A stretch of 64,000 nucleotides of DNA from Auriscalpium vulgare (Eukaryota; Basidiomycota; Agaricomycetes; Russulales; Auriscalpiaceae): NCBI GenBank assembly GCA_019915015.1, contig JAHBBC010000016.1:1116001-1180000 (forward strand), in the 5' to 3' direction. The notes under the pieces were generated by a model. The model saw only the letters and a program-made list of their open reading frames with translations, did no database searches and was not told the origin of the DNA. Position numbers and translations under genes: made by a program. Positions 35,370 through 45,922 of this stretch are shown piece after piece. Position 1 is the stretch's first letter; each line of letters opens with the position of its first letter.

Positions 35370-37839
35370 GAGAAGGGGCGCACGAGGCGAGGGGAAGATG
35401 CAGCGAAGGGTCAGGACCGGGACAAGTCAAGAGGACCTGGCGAGAAGGCGGAATTCGAATTGCACCAGAGCGTGGGAGAGCGGCAGTGGGCGCTTCGGCA
35501 TCGCGGCAGCCGGCTCCCAGCCGTCTGGCCCGCTGCCTCCGCTGCCCCACGTCGTTGCCCGACCGTCGTCGACGTCGTGCTCGCCGACAAGCTGGCAGCC
35601 ATCTGCTCTGGCCGCTGCTGCCCCGTGGCTGCCCCCAGCATCTCTGCGTCGTCGCCCACGTCGACTCGCCAGCCCGTCATCCGACTTTTTCTCATCGCTT
35701 CACTGCCCACGCAATACCTCTCAGTCACCCAACCCTCCTTTTCAATGACAGCCCGCGTCCATGTACGTATCGCGTCGCGAGGCCGCCCGCTGCCCCCGCG
35801 ACTAATCCCCTCTCCTTGAAGCTTACTTGGCGTGCCGACAAGCCGTGATTGCAACCTACATACACTTCCTAGCATGTCGCCACCCGCCGTTTGAGACCTC
35901 CCCGCTGCCGCGATGCCTGTCGTCGCCGCACGCTACGGCGCCCGCCCGCTGCGCTCTTCTCCCCACGCTGCGCAGAACACCTCCGCACTCTATCACTGTG
36001 CGCCCCAATCTGGTGCGTCCACGCTAGTTTTGTCCCGTGCACAAGCTTCGTGCTGCCACCGACGTCCCCGTGCTCAGACACCTCGATTCCCATCTCCCGT
36101 GCCAGCTCACCTCCTCGGACTCCGAGTGGCGGTCGAGTGGCGGTGAACTATCGCGTGGCGGCCGCCGTGCGTGGGTGCTGACGGCGCTACGCTCATGGCC
36201 TGGACCAGGCCCTGCCAGGTCCGCAATCATTCGCTCATCGACGGCATCTCCAAGAATACTACTCTTTGCAGTTCGGTCCCAGTAGGAACCACGGCCTTCC
36301 CCAGATTTCCTTTTCCCTAAGCTTATCTCGCTCCCCTCTTCCATTCCCCGTGCTGTTCTGCGATTCCGCTCTATCGCCATCTGGCACTTCTATGGCGCGC
36401 TCGTGAACAGGCGGCACCCTTGCCTCTAGCACCATGGCGTCTGTTTTGATTGTCACAATACGCTCAGGCTTCCCCCCGAATTGCATCAGTGATCGAACCT
36501 GTCTCCTGCAGGCAATCGTTACTATCGCTCACAGCTGTGCAGTTACATGCAGCGCCCTTCCCGCACTTGACAATCGGTACCGAAACATCGCTCAATACAG
36601 GCCATCGTTCGCAAAGCAATCCACCGTCCCGCTTCTGCAGAATGCTCTGTGCGCCCACGCTACGCCACCGCCTCCTGGGCTCCCGCGTAGCCCCTCGCGC
36701 CCTCCCCATTCGTCTCCCACAACCCGCGAACTAGCCGCGACGCTCGTCAGCACGAACACGTCCCGGGACCTGCACGCCTCGTCCGCGCCCTCACGCGACC
36801 CAGCCGACGCTTGCCCAAACATCTTCGTACATCCAGTGACATCCAGCCTCACTCAGCTCGCTCACTCAGCTCGTTCATCCCGCCTCGTCCGCCCATGCCC
36901 GCCCGCACTCCAGATACCTCAGGATTCGTAACCTCCGCAGCGCATCAATATCTCACCTCATTAAAATCTGCATCTGCATTGATCGAATCTCGGGGTCTGC
37001 CAGGGGTCCGCGATTGGTGGCGCGGGGCGCTCGTGGACGGAATCAAATTCGATCAACCGGCGCACGTGCCGAGGAAGAGAAGGTCGCTGCGCACAGGGCG
37101 TTGTGAACATCTCGACAGCACGGCAAGCGCATGGGCGTACTTCGCATACACATGGGCAGATTGTGTTTGCCATGCGGGTGGCAGAAGGTGGCAGAGGATG
37201 TCGCGGGGTGTGCGCGCTGCGAGCCATGGCAGATCAGATCTTCCGTATGTAAGTACTATCCGCGCGCCAAATTATTTGCATTTGACTCGTGCCCGATTCT
37301 AAGATCTAGTTCGCGCCGGCACTCACATATGGACCTATGCCTGGTACAGTAAGCACGCACGGCTCCACTGAAACCTACACGATTCCGGCTACATAGCTGA
37401 GAGACGAGTCAGACATATTGTAAAACGCGCGACGGGTGTTCGGGTGGTACGTGGAGCGATGAATATTAATGTCCCCTGGGCTCCGGAAGGGGGTACTATA
37501 TATTAGTGGCGGAACGAAGCTGTCTTGCGGCAACGGATCTGGAGACTAGTGTATATGAGCGAAGTCCTGGATTCCCGAGAACAACTGCAAGACGCCGGCG
37601 CTATCCTTTCCACTGATCAGGGCGCCGCGCGTAGGTGTACAGTAAGATAGTCAATTAGAGCTAGTGGATAGATACCGAGCATTAGCGAGTGCGTGGAATA
37701 AGTAGAGTACTGTAGCGCGTCTAGTATACTAACTGCAGTCTAACGTATCCTGTGTGCGAGAATAGGAGTAAGAGTAAGGTATGCATACGATGCAATGGGG
37801 CTGAGTAGTGTGCATGTGCAAAAGAAATACAAAATCGGA
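35370..37839. other. gene-poor stretch, nothing confidently called
   Basis: About 2.5 kb upstream of the zinc-cluster gene and downstream of PPX1. GC-rich to ~37.2 kb, then AT-richer. Several frames overlap on both strands without domains. A plus-strand frame starting at 36898 (MPARTPDTSGFVTSAAHQ, ~130 residues) is open but has no intron, domain or strong context, so it is mentioned only as a possibility. The start-proximal part could be a long leader of the regulator. Confidence 0.4.
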
Positions 37840-39381
37840 TCACTTGCCCTCGATGATCGCCTTGACCAGCGGCGCCGTCACCTTGCGCGTCGCGTCCGCG
37901 TTGCACTGCTCGTACACGCGCGTGACGACGCCCTGCGGTACGCCCACCGCGGCAAACTTCTTCCCGGGCCCGTCCTTGCGCTTCACGCGCAGCTCCGTAG
38001 CGCCCTCTAGGCCCGCCCACAGACGCGTGGGCAGCGGCGCGTCCTCCGCGGCGCGCACAGCCCACAGCATCTCGCGGCGCCCCCGCCCGCCGCCGCGCTT
38101 CCCGAACTTCGCATCCTCACGCCACGTCGTGAGCACGCCAAGCACGCCCAACGCGCGCTCGTCCATCCACGCGCCGCACGCGCCCCAGAACTCGCGCCCC
38201 TCGTCCGCGCCTTTGAGCAGCGCCTTCGCGCTCCGCGGCACCGTCGCGAGCCCGACCTTGACGGTGCCCGCGGGCTCGCCGGGAAGAGCGTGCTCGTACT
38301 CCTTGTAGTCCCGCCGCAGGAGGTCGCGCGCACCGAGGTGCTCGACGCTCCCCTTCTTCGCCGACAGCACCTCGTTCAGCTCGCGCACCTCCTTGACCTC
38401 GCGCACATCTGCCGGCGCGTCGCCGTGCAGCGCCGCGCCCTCGATGCCCAGCGCCGTGCGCGGCCAGAGGAAAGCGGCCATGTCGCGGTCCACGGCTTGC
38501 GCCTTCCCGCCGGGCTTCAGCCCGTTCGTGTCCACGAGCACCGCGCTGAAGAGCAGCCGTGCGATCTCCGGCGTGACGCCCTCCTTCCACTCGCGCTCGA
38601 ACAGGCGTGCCACAAGGGAGGAACACGACCCGGTCGGCACCTCGATGATGCGCGGCTTCGCGTCGAGGTGTTGCCCCTCGTCTGCGTGGTGATCGACGAC
38701 GGCGACGACATGCCCGGCAAAAGAGGCGGGGAGCACGTTGTGGTCGACGAGCGCGAATTTTTCTGCGGGGGCCGAGGGGAGGTCGTCGGATGTAAGAAGC
38801 CGGTCCGGCGGGACTCCGGCGAGCTGGAGCGCGTGGAGGTTTTCCGCGCGGAGACGGAGGTCCGCGCGTGCCGTCTGGACGAGCGGGATGGTGAGTTGTT
38901 TGAGGTGGGAGGTGGCATACCAGGCGTAGGCGACCGCGCTCGCAAGGGAGTCAAGATCTATGCGGTCGGATGCCGAGATGTCAGTCGGGGCAAACGTACG
39001 AGAAGCGGCAGGCGTACCTCCGGCCTCATTGCCCATGACGATGGTCCACTGGCGGCGGACCTGGCCCTGCTCGACGGCCTTGAAGTAGTTGACCTTCTGG
39101 AGGTGGAGGAAGTGGGCGAGGTCTGTGGATGTGGTGGACATGGTGTCCGGGTCGGGGACGGGAGACGGGACGGTGAGGTGGGCGCCGGACGCTGCGAGGT
39201 GCTGGTCGGAGGGGGTCTTGCGGACGAAGAGGGAGAGGCGGCGGATGGGGCGCATGGGGGACGTGGACTCGCCTGCGAGGGGGAGGGAGGGGATGTTCGG
39301 GGAGCGGAGGAGGAGCTGGAGAGGAGACTTTGTACTGCGGGCGCTGGTGCATTGAAACTCCGCGGAGTGTAGGGCGAGCAT
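37840..39381 (-). CDS. PPX1: Exopolyphosphatase, DHH family
   Basis: Releases phosphate from inorganic polyphosphate chains. A single exon of 513 residues. The start MLALHSAEFQCTSARSTKS resembles a mitochondrial presequence; a later methionine at MSTTSTDLAHFLHLQKV could begin a cytosolic form. Core motifs: DLDSLASAVAYAWYA (motif I), FALVDHNVLP, the DHH-type motif VVAVVDHHADEG, EVPTGSCSSLVARLF, and AVLVDTNGLKPGGKAQ. The DHHA2-like C-terminal half contains VKVGLATVPRSAKALL and a final RVYEQCNADATRKVTAPL. All metal-binding acids and histidines expected for a family II DHH phosphatase appear present. A long frame antisense to it (38290-39372) is a compositional shadow. It is divergent from an unknown gene at 39658. 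Confidence 0.88.
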   Translation of the reverse strand: MLALHSAEFQCTSARSTKSPLQLLLRSPNIPSLPLAGESTSPMRPIRRLSLFVRKTPSDQHLAASGAHLTVPSPVPDPDTMSTTSTDLAHFLHLQKVNYFKAVEQGQVRRQWTIVMGNEAGGTPAASRTFAPTDISASDRIDLDSLASAVAYAWYATSHLKQLTIPLVQTARADLRLRAENLHALQLAGVPPDRLLTSDDLPSAPAEKFALVDHNVLPASFAGHVVAVVDHHADEGQHLDAKPRIIEVPTGSCSSLVARLFEREWKEGVTPEIARLLFSAVLVDTNGLKPGGKAQAVDRDMAAFLWPRTALGIEGAALHGDAPADVREVKEVRELNEVLSAKKGSVEHLGARDLLRRDYKEYEHALPGEPAGTVKVGLATVPRSAKALLKGADEGREFWGACGAWMDERALGVLGVLTTWREDAKFGKRGGGRGRREMLWAVRAAEDAPLPTRLWAGLEGATELRVKRKDGPGKKFAAVGVPQGVVTRVYEQCNADATRKVTAPLVKAIIEGK

Positions 39382-39657
39382 GCCTAGGCCTGCCTCAGGC
39401 GGCTGCTGTGGTCCTCTGCAGTGGCTTGAGCGCGACTCCCGCTCAGCGCTGGCCCTAGTCCTCGAGGCCGCATCCTCGCCGGGGAAGCACCGCCCTGCCC
39501 GCGCCCGCGTCCCTCGCCCGCCAAACCCTCTCCATCCATCCACACGCGCGCCCGACACTCCGTCTCAAACGTTCTTTTCCACCACGACGACCAGCCCCGG
39601 GCGCGTACGCGGCCAATTCAATAGCAGCGCCAGATCTCACTCAGATCGACATGCGGC

Positions 39658-40429
39658 ATGTTTTCCTCGTCACCCGTCACACCTCGTGGCATCCCGCAAA
39701 GCCGACCCTGCCCGCCAGAAGTTCCACCTGGCTCGAGCTCATCGCCGGCGCCTACTCCACAATGCCCCATATTGCCAGCGCTGCATGCTCTGCACGGGTC
39801 GAACAACAGTGTCATCCTCCGCGGCGCGCACTCTGCCTTTGTGGAGTCCATCAGCGCCGTGGGCCGAAAACATCGCACCTGTGTCGTCAATGTGAGCACC
39901 ATTTGTCACCGGGCAGGGATCTACGGTAAATAAGAGGCACACCATCGCCAGATTGACTCCGGCGACGCCGTAACGAATCTGCCGAGCTCAAGGGGTCTAA
40001 GCGCGTCCTTGTCACATCTCGAACGAGCGACATGCAGGACTATTCCCGAGCCCACTGGCATTGGATATGATATCTTCTCGGATCATTTGGTGCGCATACA
40101 TCCAGCTGCTCGCTTGACAGCTCATACTAATGAATACGTGCGGTATACAGTCGTTGACTGCGCTCCGTCGATCCGCGGGTCATGATCGACATCGTGTAGG
40201 CGACCGCGTCGTGGTCGTCTATGCCCCAGAGACTTTCCCATTTACTATGGTCCGTAGCAGACCTTGCGCAGAAGATGCTCCGGAGCCAGCCCTGCACAGC
40301 TACGCTGGAACACTGCGGCGTGCTTGTCGAACGCGTTCTGCGCAGATGCTTTCGGGTAGCCGATCAAGCGCAGGTCCGCAAATCCGGATCTCAGGCAGCT
40401 CACCTCAGCACACGCGCAGATCCCAGTGA
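39658..40429 (+). CDS. conserved-looking protein of unknown function
   Basis: Unrecognised gene divergent from PPX1 with 276 bases between the two starts. Exon 1 (39658-39891) starts MFSSSPVTPRG and ends with VESISAVGRKHRTCVVN; a 60-base intron with gtgagc donor leads in phase to exon 2 (39952-40089), IDSGDAVTNLPSSRGLSA then ERATCRTIPEPTGIGYDIF. The two exons join in frame and look protein-like (acidic/basic balance, no repeats). Exon 3 (40151 on) gives VGDRVVVVYAPETFPF and a stop at 40429, but the C terminus becomes Arg/Ser-rich and an extra intron there might lead to another stop at 40547. Function unknown; no domain seen. Confidence 0.45.
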
Positions 40430-40721
40430 CATGCACGCTAGGCTTCACCTCCGACCGACCGCAGAAATGTTTCCGCGCTTGTCGCACATCTATAGAGCAC
40501 GGAGGACCTATCAAACTCTCTTTCGCGAAACAGTAGTTGAATGGTAGAGTAATAAAATCATACTCATAGGGTACACGCGAACATGATTACAACAAGGGAC
40601 GCGCTGGCAACCAGCACGTCTCAGAAGGGTACAGCGCGCCCGCTGGCGCTCAGGATACAGTTTGTCTCGATGGTAAGGCTTGTGGCCCAAGCGCGCCATG
40701 CATCGACGTCAACTTCGTCTG

Positions 40722-41206
40722 TCACTTCGACGGTGCCGCCTTAAACGGCACGTCGTCGTCGTGTCCCTTAACAAACTCAGTGGCGGATCTATGCATCTCT
40801 TTGGAAAGACGCCGCTCGGGCGGTTTGGACCATGCGGCGAGGGCAGCGAAGGCATACTCTGGGACGGCGTCAGCAATGATTCGCGTGTACTTAAGGGTCT
40901 CGCAACGCACCTTTCAACCAGCCGTCGTCGTCAGGATCGGGCGCTGCATCTATTTTTGCCTTCAGACTTATCTCGGCATGTCCTTGTACTGGCGCGTCAG
41001 ACACGGAACTCGCAGTGGACGGGGCGGGCGATGGCGATTGAGACGACAATGATGAGTGATTCGGGTTCGGACTTGGAAGGGGTAGCTTCACTGTGAGCGC
41101 AGCTCTTGAGCGAGGTGGGATGTGGGGAAAGATGGTCGGCAGTTGGCAGCACACTCGCGCTTATAAGTAGTCCCAAAGGGAACAATAAGCAACAGTTGTT
41201 GTGCAT
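40722..41206 (-). CDS. small acidic/Pro-Ser protein of unknown function
   Basis: A three-exon model on the minus strand: 41206-41155, 41090-40911 and 40858-40722, introns of 64 and 52 bases with GT-AG ends. It keeps frame over 369 bases and gives 122 residues. Visible parts: MHNNCCLLFPLGLLISA (hydrophobic start), a Pro/Ser stretch (SSQSPSPAPSTASS), then ISLKAKIDAAPDPDDDGWLK, EYAFAALAAWSKPPERRLSK and EMHRSATEFVKGHDDDVPFK. A TTATAA lies inside proposed exon 1, so transcription might start later, with an ATG made by splicing (A from exon 1, TG from exon 2). The C-terminal exon pair is the best supported. No domain recognised. Confidence 0.45.
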
Positions 41207-41360
41207 TTGTCCCCACCTTTCGAGGTTCGCGATCGTTGCTTGTGCCACATGACGAATGAACAATGGCGTCCATTTCCGTGTCAAAGTAGCAGTTAGTATT
41301 ATACCCCACCCCAAGTGTTTCACCAGTCTAAAGCGAACTTGAACCTCGCACAACACCCAT

Positions 41361-43462
41361 CTACGCGCCCGGTCGTCGACGAAACAGCACCTGGGCCGGC
41401 GCGGGCAGCACGCCACCCGACATGAAGATATTCGCCGGCATGCCCTTCCCTTCCTCGAACTTCACATCGTATGTCATCACGACGTGCGAGAGCATCGCCT
41501 TGAGCTCGTTCGCCGCAAAGAACCGCCCGGGGCTGTATTAAGCCACACCACGTCAGCGCCCTGGCAAAGAACAACGCAGGGCACGCGAACACACCACGCG
41601 TGCTTCCCGTAACCAAAGGTCAGGTATTCTGGGTTCGTCGTAACCATTTGATGCTTTGTCGCTTCCGCGTCTGCCGAACGCATGTCCGCGAAACGGAAGC
41701 CGTCAAACACGTCGCCACGCGGGTAGATCATCTCGTCGACGTGCGTCGCAGCAGCCGACGCGCACACCATCGTGCCGGGTGGCACGGTCATGCCGTTCGA
41801 GAACGTGAACGGGCGCAGCGCGAGGCGCATCATGCTCGCTGTGGCGGGTGCGATCAGCCACGGCTATGCAAGTGACGCGTGTGGTACCTTCGCCCATGCC
41901 GTTGACGCGCTGTGACTCGCGGATGAAGCTGTCGACCCGCCACATGCGGCTCATCGCCGCCTTCGTCCATCCCTCCTCCGCGATGACCGTCTCGACCTCC
42001 TCGCGCAGCGGCGCCTGGTACTCTGGGTTTGCTGCAAGATGATACATTACGTGCGTGAACGTCTGTCGGAAGGGCGTCAACGTCGCTCCAGGCAAGTGGG
42101 CAAGCGCGCGTACCAATGCTGAGGTGTGGATAGCAGCGAAGTTGACGAGGAGGATGCGCCGTGAGAGATTTCTTGAAGACTTTTCCTCGCCGATGGCTGC
42201 GTCCATGAGCCATTGAAGCACGTCCTTCTGTCTTAGGGAGATCAGCCTCCTTTAGGAGATGTGGTCTACGTTTGACGTACGGGCTTGTTCTCCCATTCAT
42301 CTCCCTCCTCAGCCATCATCCGCTGTCGCTCCTCAATAATCGGTTCCAAGTGCTTCACCTGGCGACTTGTGCATGTTTCGAGTTGGCTGACCAACGGTCC
42401 TATGATGCTGGATAAATCGGACGGTAAGAGGCATAGTAGACGCGAGTGTAGATGGTTGGCTTACGGTTTGAGGAAGGAAGGGAAACGGTTTAGAAACATC
42501 GCTGTTTCGACAGTGACGATCGTATAGTCGATGTTGATTCGATGATAGTCCTTGTCTCGACCTATTTACGAGCAAAGGTATCGAAAATCAGAACAGCAGA
42601 TTCGTTCATAAAAGATCAGTGCCTCTTACACTTGGGAGCGCCAACGAATATCCGATTGCTCACCCGACAGACGATATTCTGCAGGGTTGTGTGCATTGGC
42701 GCTGCCAGCCATTCTATTCGAATGAGCTCCCGTTCGCCATACTATTTGATAAGATACACTACTGACCTTCTGAAATGGCGGGAATCGCCTCGTCGAATGC
42801 CGCCACTAGCTCCTCGCGCATAGCAGAGAACACCTTCCCGAGGTTCCGCGTGAGCTGCGTTTTGATCACCGTAATATGGTAAGGATCATCGAGAGCCTCC
42901 ATTCCCATCGTGTAATCCGTCTGCATGGTCTGCCAAAAGCAAGAAACATAAGCATAGAGAATGGAACGGAGCGGACGTTCTGGCAGCTTACGGATCTCAC
43001 AGCCTGATTCGCGGAGAGTATGTCGTCTGGCGCTCTGCGAATGTCTTCCACTAGTTGGGGGCTCGTTGCATAAACCATCCAATAGTCCATCGTCGCCGTC
43101 TTGAAAAGACCACCCTTGTACTGCAGGACCCCAGACCACACGGTGAGATCCACGTCAACGTCATACAAATTCAGGGCACTGACCCTCTCGTAGCCCTCCT
43201 GAGAAACCTTGCGGCTGTCATGCTTGTATTTCATCGCAGTGATATAGGATAGTAACGGGAACGACCATCCGACGGTAGGTATTGCTGCCAGCTGGATCGA
43301 CGATCCGACTCATCAGTGTTACCTTTCTTGTCACATAAAAGAAATACGTACAAATCGCTGCTTCGACAAGTACCATCGCACGACGCCGAGAGAGAGAATA
43401 AGGAAGCCCGCGAGGCTAGCCAGTGAGAAATTAACACGCTCCAGGTGCGACGCGAAGTTCAT
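41361..43462 (-). CDS. Cytochrome P450, ent-kaurene-oxidase-like (copy 2)
   Basis: Same P450 type as the gene at 21511-23563, on the opposite strand. Start MNFASHLERVNFSLASLAGF includes a membrane anchor. Shared blocks: PLLSYITAMKYKHDSRK, TMDYWMVYATSPQLVEDIRR, QTDYTMGMEALDDPYH, KTQLTRNLGKVFSAMREELV, IEERQRMMAEEGDEWENKP, LLVNFAAIHTSALV (I-helix), RVDSFIRESQRVNGM (ExxR), LRPFTFSNGMTVPPGTM, and heme loop FGYGKHA joined by an intron to CPGRFFAANELKAM. Ends VLFRRRPGA with TAG at 41361-41363. About 10 exons. As in copy 1, the I-helix lacks the usual acid-threonine pair. The PFG/heme and ExxR residues are intact, so it is likely functional. Oxidises an unknown hydrophobic substrate at the ER. Confidence 0.85.
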
Positions 43463-45922
43463 GATGGGCAGAAGGGGGCGTTGACAGAGTCAGCTTTCGA
43501 AGCCGCACTCGCTCTCTTAAATACGTGGCAAGAAGAATTGCTTCTTCTTCGCCTGCCTGGTGGCAGCATGCCGTTCACCTGTCCGTGGAGGACGAGGGTT
43601 GCTCAGGCACTCGGGCTGGATCGCCAAGCTGCCCATGCGCGACGAATGGAAGAAGGGCTACCTGGTGGGTGTGGATGCCGTGTCGGCAGAAAGAGCGAAG
43701 GCGGGGCTGTTGCGACCGCGAAGAGAAATTGGGCAGCGACGAGCGAGGTGAGGCGAACATGTGTGCGCATTAGGCGCATCAGCGGGAGTGCGGGCACGTC
43801 GGCGGTTGTTGGTGTCATTCATATGAGATAAAAGCTGACCGGGCTAGGTATTGTCAAGGCTTCGTTTGAGGAGGGGCGTGCACAGATCGCGAGGAGGGGG
43901 CTGGGGGCTGGAGGCGCCATCGACGTCCAGAGCAAACCACGTCACTACAGCTCGGATGTCCCGGTCCGGCCCGCAACGGTGTAGTCGGCGGCCTCGCAGC
44001 TCGCAGGCCTTTCTCTTGCGGCGACACACACTACTGCTCACCCCTGCTCAGTATGTAGGTGCGCGATTTGATCCTTGGAAAATGCAGGGCTGACACTTTT
44101 CTCTCGAAAGGGCAAACTTTGAACGTCACTTATAGTCATCGTGACGTTGTGTCGACAACGATGCTTTGTGCTCACTGCGTTCGACGGACCTGTCTGTTGA
44201 ATATCCTCAAAGATTCGACCTGGATGTAACCCTTGCCACCTCGTTCCTCGACCATCGCGGCATGCTCCTCTCATCCAAGTCCATCGATGACGAGCTCGAC
44301 CTTGGCACCGCAATTCGTTCCGGATCTCGTACGCCGCATCCAAGCACTGCCTCGAATTGATGCAATAAATTCCCGTCCTGGTACAATCCTGGTACGCCAT
44401 ATTCGTGGCCACATGCGCAGAGTCTGTCCTGACGCATGCCACTCTCAGGCAAGATTGAAACAACCCGATCGGCGTGGATGGATGTTCATGTCGCAGTCCG
44501 ACTCTGGCGCCGGCGTTCTTCTACCGCCCGCGCGTGTACGTGTGTCCCCTCATAGACGCGGAACGTCTGTCTTTTGTGGGTAAGGTTCGTGCACGACAAG
44601 GCAGAGGGACGTCTTTCGGACCAATGTTTGTTGTCTGTACGTGCGCCTATGCCCCCCGCCCTCCCTTCAAGTTCCAATTATGCTTACTACGCCACGCGGT
44701 TTCAAAGGCGAGGGTGCTCCGCTCGAACAGTCGCTCACCTCTTACGCATCTATATCTAGACTGTACTCTGAATGCAACCAGTCAGATTGATTTTGACTTT
44801 TTGACTCCCGCTGAGCATTTTCATCCTCCATGCTTTGCTGACTATGCTCTTATCCGATGAGTCACGCTAGTCTTGTGCTCCTCTTTAATGTGTCCGCCAA
44901 GCGTTCAATCCTGGATCTTTGACAACTACTTGTTCTGGTTAGGAACACCACAACACTAGCCTGCAGAGCAAATTATCCCCCAGGTCTGATCTAGTTCATC
45001 GTTGTCATCGTGGCATAGCGCTCGATTTTTCCAGCTTCTACCTGAAAGTTGTCGGTTTTTCAATTGGTACAAGATGTCGTTGAGGTTGAGTTGAAGTTGT
45101 CCCAATATATCTACGGCCATATCGCTGACTTGCGCCATGGTCTACCACAGGCACCACTGTGAAGAACAATCAAGGACGACGAGGGTGGGTCACGTATGCG
45201 AGGCTGGAAGCACGCGACTGATAGCACTCATAGTACTGTGCCAGGATAACCAAGGCGGACCCTATCTCCGCGTCACCGCGTTGCGTCCCTGATCGCCTTC
45301 TTTCCCGATCGTGATCGAGATGCTGCTTCCGACCTTCGCGAGACAACCTATGATTTGGACCACATCGCACTGATGAACATTGCACTCTGTGACCGTAGGG
45401 CCGGAGGCACCATATCCTTTGCTCAATATGAATCTCGGTCGCTTTCACGACGGCGAGACCAAGAGAAGACAATGTGGGGCATCCATAATGCTCAAGAATG
45501 GCACGAAAACAAATACTGGCCAAAGTCTTTTTACTGAGTGCCATATACTTCCCTTGCTGCTTTGAAGACGAGGTCTTCGCGCACAATATACACGTCTTGC
45601 ATGCACCGGTGAGAGCATTGGACATGTCAACGAATGCGAAGGATCCCACACTCCTACCTCATGTTGCACTATATTCAGAACGACTTCTTCTGATACCATA
45701 GCTACGAAGAGGACCATCGACCGCCTTGTATCCTCTTGTATCATACATACTATTACTCGCTAGCCGGCGATCGCCGGCCGCGGGCCGCCCCTGGGTTACA
45801 CGGCCGCGATGGTGTACCTCTTGTATATTGCCAAGGCTCTTTGACATGCGCAGCATCTCGACCGAGTCAGTTTGCTTTCCCCCCCACCGTCTCCCTGCCC
45901 CTCCTCCCCACTAGGGCTCTGT
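43463..45922. other. gene-poor stretch upstream of the metacaspase genes
   Basis: About 2.4 kb with many short frames on both strands and none convincing. A minus-strand piece at 45040-45138 (MAQVSDMAVDILGQLQLN) is protein-like but ends within ~33 residues. A 16-base perfect palindrome lies at 45763-45778. The last ~60 bases before 45923 are C/T-rich like a 5' leader. Confidence 0.4.
45763..45778. repeat. 16-base perfect GC palindrome
   Basis: GCCGGCGATCGCCGGC reads the same on both strands. It lies in an AT-richer flank, 145 bases before the proposed metacaspase start, and is followed by another GC-rich run. It could be a protein-binding site or chance. Confidence 0.5.

Noticed and set aside
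35112..35819. plus-strand frames of 190-235 residues
   Set aside because: Low-complexity Gly/Arg frames antisense to the first exons of the zinc-cluster gene; no splice or domain support.
38290..39372. 360-residue open frame on the plus strand
   Set aside because: It is exactly antisense to PPX1, is Arg/Val/Gly-biased by GC-rich codons and has no domain.
44956..45138. minus-strand frame MAQVSDMAVDILGQLQLN
   Set aside because: About 33 plausible residues only; no domain, no continuing exon.
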